Origin: Deltaproteobacteria bacterium
GTDB taxonomy: Bacteria; Desulfobacterota; DSM-4660; Desulfatiglandales; HGW-15
NCBI GenBank assembly: GCA_019307805.1
Contig: JAFDIX010000030.1
Location: 1 to 12,341, forward strand
Length of the DNA: 12,341 nt
Reading direction: 5' to 3'
The stretch's first letter is position 1. Each line of letters begins with the position of its first letter. The notes under the pieces were generated by a model. The model was not told the DNA's origin and did not search any database. It saw only the letters and a list, made by a program, of their open reading frames with translations. A program made the position numbers and the translations under genes. This document shows, piece by piece, positions 1 to 6,987 of this stretch.

Positions 1-1907
1 CCCTCTGTTTCCGGATCCACACTCGAGGTGGCCTCATCCAGGATGAGCACCCTGGGACTGTGGGCCAGTGCCCGGGCAAAGGAGATAAGTTGCCTTTCCC
101 CTGCTGAAAGGTTTGCCCCCCCTTCCCCGATCTCCTGGTCCAGGCCATGTTCGAGCCTGGCAATCAACCCACTGCTGTTGGACTCTCTGATAGCCCTTTC
201 GATCATTTCAGGCCGGATGTCCTCCCGGCCCAGAGTAATATTGTCCCGCAGGTTGCCCGAAAAAATGAATACATCCTGCATGACCAGTCCAAGGTGCTTG
301 CGCAGGTCCCCTTTGGACCATTGATCGATATCTATGCCATCCACGAGGATTCTGCCCTTTCCGACCTCATAAAATCTCTCGAGAAGGTTCACCACTGTCG
401 TTTTGCCGCCCCCTGTGGCGCCCACAACAGCCACCATTTCACCGGGTTTCAATTCAAAGTCCACACCCTGCAGCACAGGCTGGTTTTGTTGATAACCAAA
501 TGAAACCCCCCTGAATTCCACGTGTCCTTTCTCCTCCCGAGGTCTTACCGGGCGATCAGGATCGGGGATCTCCTCACGGTGGTCCATGAACTCTATGATG
601 CGCTCCGCAGAGGCCATGGCGGACTGCATAATGTTGTACTTCTCGGAGATATCCCTGATGGGCCGAAAAAACATCTGGATGTAACTGACAAAGGCCACCA
701 GGGCGCCCAGAGTCATCTGTTCTCCAATCACTTTTCCGCCCCCGTGCCAGATGAGCAGTGCAACGGCAAAGGCTGAGAACAACTCCATGAGAGGCATGAA
801 CACCGCGAACACGCGAATCTGCCTTATTCCGGCCAGATAGTTTTCACGGTTGATGCCTGCAAAGCGCCCCATCTGGAATTCTTCCCGCGTAAAGAGCTGA
901 ATGATCCGCATCCCGCCGATGCGCTCCTGAAGGAATGCATTGATTTTGGCAACTTTTTGCCGCAATTCCCGGAATGCCTCCCGGGCCATATAACTAAAAA
1001 GGAGGGTCAGGCCGAAGATAACAGGGATCAGGGTGAAACATACCAGGGCCAGCCGCCAGTTGAGATACAAAATGACAGCGAGGATTCCCGTGAGAATAAA
1101 TATGTCCTTGAAGACCGTAATGATCACTGACTTGAACATTTCGTTCAGGTTTTCTACATCATTGGTCACCCTGGTCACCAGTCGACCCACAGGGTTTCTG
1201 TCAAAAAAACGAACTGCCTGGGCCTGCATTCGCTGAAACAGCTCAAGACGGATGTCATGCATGATTTTCTGGCCAACCATTTCCAGGAGATAGTACTGGG
1301 CATAGCCCAGCCCGAAAGAGACCAGGAGAAATGCGAGAATCAACAGGGCCACAAACCCGACCCCCTCCACATCCTTGGCCCGGATCTTGAGAATATCTTC
1401 TCGAGATAAAGCGTGGAGACTCTCAAGGGGTATGACGACAGAGCCATCCGCCAATCGTGACATATCTCCGGCCACCCCACCGTCCAACACATTCCCCTCC
1501 GCCCAAAACCTGTAAAACCGTTGGTTGGAAATAATTCCCGTTTCTCGAAGTGTGTGAAAAACGGCGGGGTCTATCTTTTTGACATTGACATGGGAAATGA
1601 AACCATAGGAGCCATGGCCCCCCCTTTTCAGGAGGTGGCCATACTTTGCATAAAAATCCGAATCCGAACCCTTCCCAATGGCTTCGACCCGCACCCTGTA
1701 CCATGAGGACATGATGTATCGATCTATGGCGATTTTGGTCAAGTAGGGCAAGGCCAGCTCCAGCAGGGTGGCCATGATGGTGAGGGAAAGGGCGATGGCA
1801 ATGGGGTTCCTGTAGGGTATGGCATAGTGTGCCAGCCTTTTGAGGAGCCTGAAGTTGTACGGCTTTCCCAGGTCACCCTCTTCTATGTATCCGTATTCCC
1901 CATACAT
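1..1907 (-). CDS. ABC exporter subunit with canonical catalytic site (BmrD/YheH/TM288-like), 3' end cut by window edge
   Basis: Inner-membrane ABC exporter half-transporter (fused membrane and nucleotide-binding domains), read on the minus strand from ATG at 1907 and still open at base 1 (about 635 codons present). The membrane domain covers roughly residues 30-440. An unusual hydrophilic stretch, about residues 68-180, sits between the first two membrane helices. Walker A is GATGGGKTT (residues 496-504, Lys502), the signature is LSAGE (600-604), and Walker B plus catalytic Glu is LILDEATSSVD (Glu625). The switch histidine and C-terminus lie beyond the window. The start is 3 nt after the stop of the upstream ABC gene (TAG-ATC-ATG), so the two are almost certainly one operon and one heterodimer. 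The canonical Glu here and Asp at that position in the partner match the asymmetric BmrCD / TM287-288 class. Known members are drug or lipid-like exporters; the substrate here cannot be read from sequence. Confidence 0.93.
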   Translation of the reverse strand, partial: MYGEYGYIEEGDLGKPYNFRLLKRLAHYAIPYRNPIAIALSLTIMATLLELALPYLTKIAIDRYIMSSWYRVRVEAIGKGSDSDFYAKYGHLLKRGGHGSYGFISHVNVKKIDPAVFHTLRETGIISNQRFYRFWAEGNVLDGGVAGDMSRLADGSVVIPLESLHALSREDILKIRAKDVEGVGFVALLILAFLLVSFGLGYAQYYLLEMVGQKIMHDIRLELFQRMQAQAVRFFDRNPVGRLVTRVTNDVENLNEMFKSVIITVFKDIFILTGILAVILYLNWRLALVCFTLIPVIFGLTLLFSYMAREAFRELRQKVAKINAFLQERIGGMRIIQLFTREEFQMGRFAGINRENYLAGIRQIRVFAVFMPLMELFSAFAVALLIWHGGGKVIGEQMTLGALVAFVSYIQMFFRPIRDISEKYNIMQSAMASAERIIEFMDHREEIPDPDRPVRPREEKGHVEFRGVSFGYQQNQPVLQGVDFELKPGEMVAVVGATGGGKTTVVNLLERFYEVGKGRILVDGIDIDQWSKGDLRKHLGLVMQDVFIFSGNLRDNITLGREDIRPEMIERAIRESNSSGLIARLEHGLDQEIGEGGANLSAGERQLISFARALAHSPRVLILDEATSSVDPETE

Positions 1908-1910
1908 GAT

Positions 1911-3692
1911 CTAGTGTTCCATTTCCAGTTCCTGGGCCAGAACCTGTCTCTCGTAGAGTTTGGTATATTCTTTTCTTTGCTCCAGGAGTTTGTCATGGGT
2001 CCCCATCTCCACCAATTTCCCTTGATCCAGAACGGCGATCAAATTCGCTCTCCTGATGGTTGACACCCTGTGGGAGACGATGAGGGTAGTCTTCCCTCTT
2101 CTCATTTCCAGGATCTGGTTCAAGATGCCTTCCTCTGTCCGCGTATCGACCATGGAGAAGGCATCGTCCAGAATCAATATGGGTGGATCGGAGATGAGGG
2201 CGCGCGCTATGGTCAATCGCTGGCGCTGTCCCCCTGACAGAGTAATCCCCCTCTCACCAAGAATCGTGTGCATTCCATTTTCCAAGGCCTGTACCTCATC
2301 CTGAATGTGCGCCACTGACAATGCCTTCTCAAATTCCCCGGGGGAGATCCCCTCTCTTCCGAAAATGACATTATTTCGAACAGTGTCGGAAAATATTACA
2401 GCCTCCTGGGTCACAAAGCCGATTGCCTCCCTGAGTCTTTTGACGGGCATCAATCGCACATCCACACCATCGATAAGGACCCTGCCTTCGGTAGGATCAA
2501 AAAGCCGTGGGACCATTTGCAAGAGGGTGCTTTTCCCTGATCCCACACGTCCCACAAGGGATATCGTCTGCCCTTTCTCTATGGTCAGGTCCAGGCCACT
2601 GAGGGCGAGCCCCCTCTGTCCCGGATATTCAAAGCCGACCCCCTCCAAGCGTATCTCACCGCGGATTGGAGCAACCACCTGGGGGTGTCGAGGCTCATTG
2701 ATTTCAGGGACTTCCTCCAGCACACGATTGATGCGGCGCATGGAAGCGGAGCCTCTCTGGATCAGGTTGGTGACCCACCCAATGGCCATAAGGGGCCAGG
2801 TGAGCAGGTTGAGGTAGCTGATAAAGGCCACAAAATCTCCAGTTGTGATTTGTCCAAGGATGGTCTGACGGCCTCCCAGCCAGATGACAATGGCCAGCCC
2901 AAGATTGGTGAAGATGGCCATCATGGGGAAAAAAAGCCCTATGGTCTTTGCAAGTCGCAGATTCCCTCGAATATATGCCTTGCCTTCTTGCACCATTTTC
3001 TCATATTCCCAATTTTCCCGGCTGTAAGCCTTGACAACCCGAATTCCGGCAAAGGCCTCCCGCGCCCTTTCAGTCAAATTGGAAAATATTTTTTGAACAT
3101 CTTCATATTGGGTGGACATGCGACGGGTTAGAATACGTGTCATGTAAATGATAATAGGGGCGGGAATGATGGAAATGAGGGCGAGTCGAAAATCGATCAC
3201 CATCATGAAACCAACCGCCGTCAACCCAAGCACCAGACCATCCGTCAATGCCACCAGTCCCATCCCCGTGGCCATGCGGACAGCGTTTATATCATTAACG
3301 GCCCGGGCCATGATGTCGCCCGTCTTGGTCCTGTGATAGAATGATGGGGAGAGTTTTTGAATATGGTTGTAAAGGCGATTACGCAATTTCTCTTCGACCA
3401 TCCTGGAATGGCCGAAGAGAAGACGTCGATACACATAGCGGAGCGCTGCCATGACCAGGGAAATGGCAATAATCACCAACCCGTATTTGAGCAAAATATG
3501 GGAGGTGGCTGTTTGAAACGTGAGGGTATCAATGGTCCTCTTGATAACAAGGGGGATGAGCAGTTGAAGGAAATCCACGATCAGGAGACAAAACAAACCC
3601 ACCAGAAGAGGCTTTTTGTTCTCTATGAAATATTTCTTCAAGGGCATGTAGCTCTTGAAGGTTTCATACAGCAAGGATTTCCGGGCTTTCAT
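1911..3692 (-). CDS. ABC exporter subunit with degenerate catalytic site (BmrC/YheI/TM287-like)
   Basis: A 593-residue inner-membrane ABC half-transporter: six-helix membrane domain (about residues 25-315) then nucleotide-binding domain (345-590). Walker A is GRVGSGKST (381-389, Lys387), the signature is canonical LSGGQ (485-489), and the switch histidine is His541. Walker B is ILILDD, so the catalytic Glu is replaced by Asp510. In a heterodimer, this LSGGQ would complete the partner's competent site (Glu625), while Asp510 would pair with the partner's weak LSAGE, giving one active and one degenerate ATP site. The length is typical for the family. The ATG at 3692 has no convincing Shine-Dalgarno and lies about 7 nt after a possible -10 box. 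Met16 (ATG at 3647), preceded by AAGAG, is an alternative start that keeps the whole membrane domain. First gene of the two-gene operon. Confidence 0.95.
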   Translation of the reverse strand: MKARKSLLYETFKSYMPLKKYFIENKKPLLVGLFCLLIVDFLQLLIPLVIKRTIDTLTFQTATSHILLKYGLVIIAISLVMAALRYVYRRLLFGHSRMVEEKLRNRLYNHIQKLSPSFYHRTKTGDIMARAVNDINAVRMATGMGLVALTDGLVLGLTAVGFMMVIDFRLALISIIPAPIIIYMTRILTRRMSTQYEDVQKIFSNLTERAREAFAGIRVVKAYSRENWEYEKMVQEGKAYIRGNLRLAKTIGLFFPMMAIFTNLGLAIVIWLGGRQTILGQITTGDFVAFISYLNLLTWPLMAIGWVTNLIQRGSASMRRINRVLEEVPEINEPRHPQVVAPIRGEIRLEGVGFEYPGQRGLALSGLDLTIEKGQTISLVGRVGSGKSTLLQMVPRLFDPTEGRVLIDGVDVRLMPVKRLREAIGFVTQEAVIFSDTVRNNVIFGREGISPGEFEKALSVAHIQDEVQALENGMHTILGERGITLSGGQRQRLTIARALISDPPILILDDAFSMVDTRTEEGILNQILEMRRGKTTLIVSHRVSTIRRANLIAVLDQGKLVEMGTHDKLLEQRKEYTKLYERQVLAQELEMEH

Positions 3693-3699
3693 AGGAGAA

Positions 3700-3729
3700 T
3701 TGATACTGAAAGGCGGTTCTCAGTGTCAA
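3700..3729 (-). promoter_or_regulatory. Putative sigma-70 promoter for the ABC exporter operon
   Basis: On the minus strand, a perfect -35 TTGACA (3729-3724) is followed after 18 bp by TATCAA (3705-3700; 4 of 6 consensus). The predicted transcription start falls at or next to the ATG at 3692, implying a leaderless mRNA or a downstream start codon. It is a sequence match only. The -35 is shared with an arm of the inverted repeat at 3722-3755. Confidence 0.5.
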
Positions 3730-3755
3730 CCAAATAACTTTTTGATTTTGACACT
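3722..3755. promoter_or_regulatory. Inverted repeat holding both divergent -35 boxes; possible operator
   Basis: AGTGTCAA (3722-3729) and TTGACACT (3748-3755) are perfect 8-bp inverted arms separated by 18 bp. Each arm contains the TTGACA of an outward-facing promoter. The symmetry could arise simply because two consensus -35 boxes face apart, but identity runs two bases past each hexamer (AGTGTCAA), so a dimeric regulator controlling both directions is possible. Confidence 0.4.
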
Positions 3756-3776
3756 CGAAGGTCTTTTATCTATACT
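3748..3776 (+). promoter_or_regulatory. Near-consensus sigma-70 promoter for the lipoprotein gene
   Basis: TTGACA (3748-3753), 17-bp spacer, TATACT (3771-3776): 11 of 12 consensus bases with optimal spacing. The predicted start is near 3783, giving a leader of about 22 nt before the lipoprotein ATG at 3805. This is the strongest promoter-like signal in the window and probably serves the lipoprotein and perhaps yjbQ after it. Confidence 0.75.
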
Positions 3777-3804
3777 TTTCAAAGAAAATGGTAATTCCCG
3801 TCGA

Positions 3805-4728
3805 ATGAAAAAATCAAAAGAACAAGCACTGACACGGCATCTTCTTCTTATCCTGTCTCTCCTTCTGTTCCTCTCGTGTACCTCCCCGAAAAAACAGGAA
3901 CCCCGGCCCAATGAAACACCCCATTGGCTCAAGCAGGATCAAAGGCCGAAAACCGTGGTCATTCTCCCTTTTGAGAATAAAACCGAAGAAAAGGGTCTCG
4001 ATGAACTGGTAAGAAGAACTTTTTACAGCCATTTCAGTACGAAAAACTATCAAGACGTCGAACTGGCCAATGTGGATTCAGCCCTCAGGATCCTTCAGGA
4101 GAAGTCTTCCCGATCATGGAAGGATCTTCCGCCCTCAAGCCTGGGGAACCTCTTCCACGCAGACTTTCTTATCTATGGCAAGGTATTGAAGTATGGCGCG
4201 GTATTCGCCGGAATATACTCCCAGATTGTCCTGGAAGTGGAAGTGGAAATGGTGAGTTCTCGAAACAATGAGGGTGTCTGGAATAAAACGCTCATCGAAC
4301 GCTCCCATGAGGGAGGCGTGCCTCTTGACCTCATTGGTATTCCTCTGGTAGCCGCTCGCTCCGGGTATCACCTGAGAGATGCGAACACCATTAGACTGAT
4401 TGACCATACCTGCAGAAAGCTGGTCCAAGAAATACCGGACCCCAATGGGCCGACCCCGTCCCCGTTTCTATTTGACGTCCAGGTGGCATCATTCCTGGAA
4501 AAGGACCGGGCCCTCAACGCCCTCAAAGGGCTTGAAATGAATGGCCGTCACCCAAGGATAGAAACCGTAACCCTGGGAGACCGTCAGTGGCACCGGGTCC
4601 TTCTTGGCCCCTTCAGCGAGATTTCTGTGGCCAGGGAAATGAGTGATGCCATTGCAGGTGAAACCTCTTTTCATCCGATTCTCGTGCACCACTATGGGAA
4701 AAAAGGGGACAATAGTAAGGAAAAATAA
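3805..4728 (+). CDS. Lipoprotein with GNA1162-like region and C-terminal SPOR domain
   Basis: A 307-residue predicted lipoprotein. The start at 3805 was chosen because it gives a clean lipoprotein signal: MKKSK, hydrophobic stretch residues 12-23, lipobox LFLSC with Cys25. Upstream in-frame codons back to 3655 overlap the divergent promoter and are unlikely to be translated. Residue +2 is Thr, not Asp, so outer-membrane sorting is expected. Residues about 48-165 begin TVVILPFENKT and resemble the GNA1162/DUF799 and LpoB/CsgG-like family of periplasmic lipoproteins; this assignment is tentative. Residues about 222-285 form a SPOR domain (FDVQVASF, then WHRVLLGPFSE), a fold known to bind denuded peptidoglycan glycan strands at division sites. 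Likely role: envelope or septal-wall associated factor; partner unknown. No strong Shine-Dalgarno is visible. yjbQ follows 62 nt downstream, and the exporter operon is divergent. Confidence 0.88.
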   Translation: MKKSKEQALTRHLLLILSLLLFLSCTSPKKQEPRPNETPHWLKQDQRPKTVVILPFENKTEEKGLDELVRRTFYSHFSTKNYQDVELANVDSALRILQEKSSRSWKDLPPSSLGNLFHADFLIYGKVLKYGAVFAGIYSQIVLEVEVEMVSSRNNEGVWNKTLIERSHEGGVPLDLIGIPLVAARSGYHLRDANTIRLIDHTCRKLVQEIPDPNGPTPSPFLFDVQVASFLEKDRALNALKGLEMNGRHPRIETVTLGDRQWHRVLLGPFSEISVAREMSDAIAGETSFHPILVHHYGKKGDNSKEK

Positions 4729-4741
4729 ATGCAATGCTCTT

Positions 4742-4772
4742 TCTCTGTGCGCTCTGCGTGCTCAGCGAGAGA
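4742..4772 (+). repeat. Stem-loop and CTCTGCG-type repeat remnant in the yjbQ leader
   Basis: The 62-nt gap between the lipoprotein and yjbQ holds a pyrimidine-rich motif. TCTCT (4742-4746) pairs with AGAGA (4768-4772) and CGCT (4750-4753) with AGCG (4764-4767), leaving a 3-nt bulge and a 10-nt loop. The text resembles a short repeat, rich in CTCTGTG/CTCTGCG words, that I recall as scattered between genes in many environmental bacteria; this is from memory and needs a search. It lies 8 nt before the yjbQ Shine-Dalgarno, so it could affect translation. Confidence 0.4.
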
Positions 4773-4790
4773 TTTTCCGAGGAGGAACCC

Positions 4791-5207
4791 ATGAAGAGCT
4801 ATCGCAAAGAACTATGGTTTCATGTGCCGAACAGGCGGGAATTCATTAATATCACCCCCCAGGTGGAAGAGTGCATCAGGGAGAGCGGCATCAGTGAAGG
4901 GCTGGCGCTTGTAAATGCCATGCACATTACGGCATCGGTTTTTATCAATGATGATGAATCCGGCCTTCACCATGACTATGAAGTGTGGCTGGAGAAACTG
5001 GCCCCCCATGAACCGGTTTCCCAGTACCGGCATAATGTGGGGGAAGATAATGCCGACGCCCACATGAAAAGACAGATCATGGGTCGGGAGGCGGTTGTCG
5101 CCGTCACAAATGGAAAACTGGATTTCGGCACATGGGAACAGATCTTTTACGGGGAATTCGACGGACGACGAAAAAAGCGGGTGCTCGTAAAGATCATTGG
5201 GGATTAG
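4791..5207 (+). CDS. yjbQ: YjbQ / UPF0047 family protein
   Basis: A 138-residue cytosolic protein, the usual length for YjbQ. Start 4791 was chosen because GGAGGAA lies 4-5 nt upstream and the protein then begins MKSYRKELWF as in relatives; the longer reading from 4734 only translates repeat-like leader DNA. Family hallmarks are HITASVFIN (residues 45-53), the block HNVGEDNADAHMKR (81-94) with its conserved histidines and acidic residues, and NGKLDFGTWEQIFYGEFDG (107-125) near the C-terminus. E. coli YjbQ has been reported to have weak thiamin phosphate synthase activity, but the physiological role of the family is unsettled. No thiamin genes are nearby, so no pathway can be assigned. Probably co-transcribed with the lipoprotein gene; the following regulator starts 82 nt downstream. 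Confidence 0.93.
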   Translation: MKSYRKELWFHVPNRREFINITPQVEECIRESGISEGLALVNAMHITASVFINDDESGLHHDYEVWLEKLAPHEPVSQYRHNVGEDNADAHMKRQIMGREAVVAVTNGKLDFGTWEQIFYGEFDGRRKKRVLVKIIGD

Positions 5208-5244
5208 GGCTGCAACCGCCGTTACACATCCCATTATTTTGCCC

Positions 5245-5274
5245 CTGCCATCAGGGTAATTGCATCCATGGCAG
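5245..5274. repeat. 7-bp inverted repeat upstream of the PAS-LuxR gene
   Basis: CTGCCAT (5245-5251) and ATGGCAG (5268-5274) are perfect inverted arms around a 16-nt spacer, just before the Shine-Dalgarno of the regulator. There is no U-tract, so it is a poor terminator for yjbQ. It could be an operator, or chance. Confidence 0.25.
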
Positions 5275-5289
5275 AAGAGGGGACCGTTC

Positions 5290-6570
5290 ATGGCAAGGGA
5301 ACCATCTGAAAAGAAATGGGAAAAAGAAGCCTTTGACAAAGGGCCATCCGACAAGGCTCTGGGGAAGATCGAAGACTATTACCAAAGGCTCTTTGAGCAA
5401 TCCAATGATGCGATCATCGTACACGAGACGGGCCGGATTGTTGATGCCAACCAAAGGGCCTGTCAGATGCTCGGCTATACCAAGGAACAGCTCATTTCAA
5501 TGGAAATCCGTGACCTTCATCCTGAAGAGGGCCGCAGGGAATCCAGGAAAAGGCTCAAAGCTTCCCTGAAGAAAGAATCCACAAGTTTCGAGACCCAGTT
5601 TATGACGGCCGATGGCGGCAGGGTAGAGGTAGAAATCAGTTCGAGAATGATCGATAAAGACTCCAAACTGGTCCACGGGATCATTCGGGATATCACCCGC
5701 CGAAAAAAGGCGGAGGAGGCCCTGCGCGAAAGCGAAGAGAGATATGGGAGCATCCTGGAGAGCATGAGCGATGTCTATTACCGTACAGACCTGGAGGGGA
5801 ACCTGCTCATGACGAATCCTGCGGGATTGAATTTGTTGGGGTATGATCGTATGGAGGATGTAATGGGACGAAACATCGCCCGTGATTTCTACAAAAATCC
5901 CGAGCAGAGAAAATCCGTGATGACAAAACTCATGAAGCAAGGCAAAATCAGGAATGCCGAAGTCACCCTGAGGAAAAAAGACGGGGCCGCGGTTGTTGTA
6001 GAAACCAACTCCCACCTGGTTTATGACAAGAACGGCAGGCCTGTGGCCATTGAGGGAACGGTGAGGGATCGCACGGAACGCAAGATGGCAGAGGAGGCGT
6101 TGCAAAAGGCCCATGAAATGCTGGAACTGAGGGTCGAGGACCGGACCGCCGCCCTCATAGAAGCAAATACCGCACTCAAGGTTCTCCTCAAGAAGAGGGA
6201 TGAAGACAGGGAGGAACTGCAAGAAAAGGTCTTTGTAAACATCAGACAGCTCATCCAGCCCTACATTGAAAAACTCAGAGGAAAAATCGCCGATGAGCGA
6301 CAAAGGAACATCCTGGATATCCTTGACTCGAATCTAAAGGATATTGTTTCGCCGTTCTCCACCACCCTCTCCTCAAAGTATCTCTGTCTCACCCCCACAG
6401 AAATTCAGGTCGCAAATCTCGTGAAGCATGGTAAGAGTGCCAAAGAAACCGCCGACCTGCTCAATATTTCCCGCCGGACCATTGAAGTCCACAGGGCGAA
6501 CATCAGGAAAAAGCTGGGGATCAGAGGGCAAAAAGCCAATCTTCGAACCCACCTCCTCTCCCTTCAATAA
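5290..6570 (+). CDS. PAS-PAS sensor protein with C-terminal LuxR-type DNA-binding domain
   Basis: A 426-residue predicted cytosolic one-component regulator. The start at ATG 5290 is preferred because AGAGGGG lies 7 nt upstream; an in-frame TTG at 5260 adds 10 residues but has a poorly spaced site. Domains: PAS 1 about residues 28-140 (AIIVHETGRIVDANQ, ending IIRDITRRKKAEEAL), PAS 2 about 148-268 (RTDLEGNLLMTNPAG, ending GTVRDRTERKMAEEAL), a likely coiled coil about 265-315, and a LuxR/GerE helix-turn-helix about 363-426 (LTPTEIQVANLVKHGKSAKE, then TIEVHRANIRKKLGI). There is no receiver, kinase or membrane segment, so sensing is probably direct through the PAS domains. PAS ligand or cofactor and target genes cannot be read from sequence. 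Targets could include its own gene or neighbours. Confidence 0.93.
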   Translation: MAREPSEKKWEKEAFDKGPSDKALGKIEDYYQRLFEQSNDAIIVHETGRIVDANQRACQMLGYTKEQLISMEIRDLHPEEGRRESRKRLKASLKKESTSFETQFMTADGGRVEVEISSRMIDKDSKLVHGIIRDITRRKKAEEALRESEERYGSILESMSDVYYRTDLEGNLLMTNPAGLNLLGYDRMEDVMGRNIARDFYKNPEQRKSVMTKLMKQGKIRNAEVTLRKKDGAAVVVETNSHLVYDKNGRPVAIEGTVRDRTERKMAEEALQKAHEMLELRVEDRTAALIEANTALKVLLKKRDEDREELQEKVFVNIRQLIQPYIEKLRGKIADERQRNILDILDSNLKDIVSPFSTTLSSKYLCLTPTEIQVANLVKHGKSAKETADLLNISRRTIEVHRANIRKKLGIRGQKANLRTHLLSLQ

Positions 6571-6592
6571 TACGTATATAGACTACGTATTA
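6568..6592. repeat. 9-bp perfect inverted repeat at the stop of the PAS-LuxR gene
   Basis: TAATACGTA (6568-6576) and TACGTATTA (6584-6592) flank a 7-nt spacer; the first arm includes the gene's TAA. Each arm contains the self-complementary TACGTA. It is too AT-rich, and lacks a U-tract, to be a good intrinsic terminator. It could be a binding site for a dimeric protein, possibly the LuxR-type regulator just encoded. Confidence 0.45.
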
Positions 6593-6609
6593 AATAGGTA
6601 ATTGTTTCA

Positions 6610-6623
6610 GGTTGACATTTTGC
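6610..6623 (+). promoter_or_regulatory. Weak sigma-54-like -24/-12 element
   Basis: GG (6610-6611), ten bases, then GC (6622-6623) within TTTTGCCC, which fits the GG-N10-GC core and the TTGC -12 box. The -24 box is poor (AGGTTGA rather than TGGCACG). No upstream activator site was identified. A TTGACA is also present at 6612-6617 but has no acceptable -10 at 16-18 bp. Confidence 0.22.
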
Positions 6624-6726
6624 CCCTTTTGCTTGATTCTGTATATTTGAATGGCAGATACCGTGTACTTGGGACTTTCCTTTCCGGGAAAATTTCGGCA
6701 ACACCAAAAACAAGGATGCACGGGGC

Positions 6727-6987
6727 GTGAAACCGAGTCCACCAATACTCAATCCCCTCTGGCCTCTTGTCAAAGCGGCATCAGTGGCTGCCATGTGGAT
6801 GATTCTCACCAGTGTATCAGGTGGCCTTCTGCTTGGTGGAACCGTGCCGCAGCTTGAACCATCGATTCAGATACTTTCGATTATTTTTCCAGGCCTTTTT
6901 TTCTGTTTTTTTATTCATCAGGTTTTTACCACCGCTCCTTTAGCAGGGAGGTCCCGGGACGGATTGCCGGGCCTCTGGGAGGAATGA
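6727..6987 (+). CDS. Possible small two-helix membrane protein (uncertain)
   Basis: An open frame with a GTG start would encode 86 residues. It has two hydrophobic segments, about residues 16-40 (AASVAAMWMILTSVSGG and onwards) and 45-68 (ILSIIFPGLFFCFFIHQVF), then a polar tail. An AAGGA lies about 10 nt before the GTG. The frame is open from 6637 but has no ATG before residue 23. I recognise no family. Its TGA overlaps an in-frame upstream ATG (6984) of the next gene, but that ATG has no usable ribosome site. The T-rich DNA alone would make any frame hydrophobic, so this may not be a gene. Confidence 0.3.
   Translation: MKPSPPILNPLWPLVKAASVAAMWMILTSVSGGLLLGGTVPQLEPSIQILSIIFPGLFFCFFIHQVFTTAPLAGRSRDGLPGLWEE

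Noticed and set aside
3655..3804. 50-residue N-terminal extension of the lipoprotein
   Set aside because: It would bury the lipoprotein signal peptide internally and would be translated from DNA lying upstream of the strong promoter at 3748-3776.
4734..4790. 19-residue N-terminal extension of YjbQ
   Set aside because: It translates repeat-like leader DNA and overrides an excellent Shine-Dalgarno for the ATG at 4791.
5497..6303. A 268-residue open frame on the minus strand
   Set aside because: Antisense to the PAS-PAS-LuxR gene; no domain, and the plus frame is clearly the coding one.
6951..6960. Perfect 10-bp palindrome GTCCCGGGAC
   Set aside because: Short, isolated and GC-rich; no loop or U-tract for a terminator and no second copy seen nearby, so likely chance.
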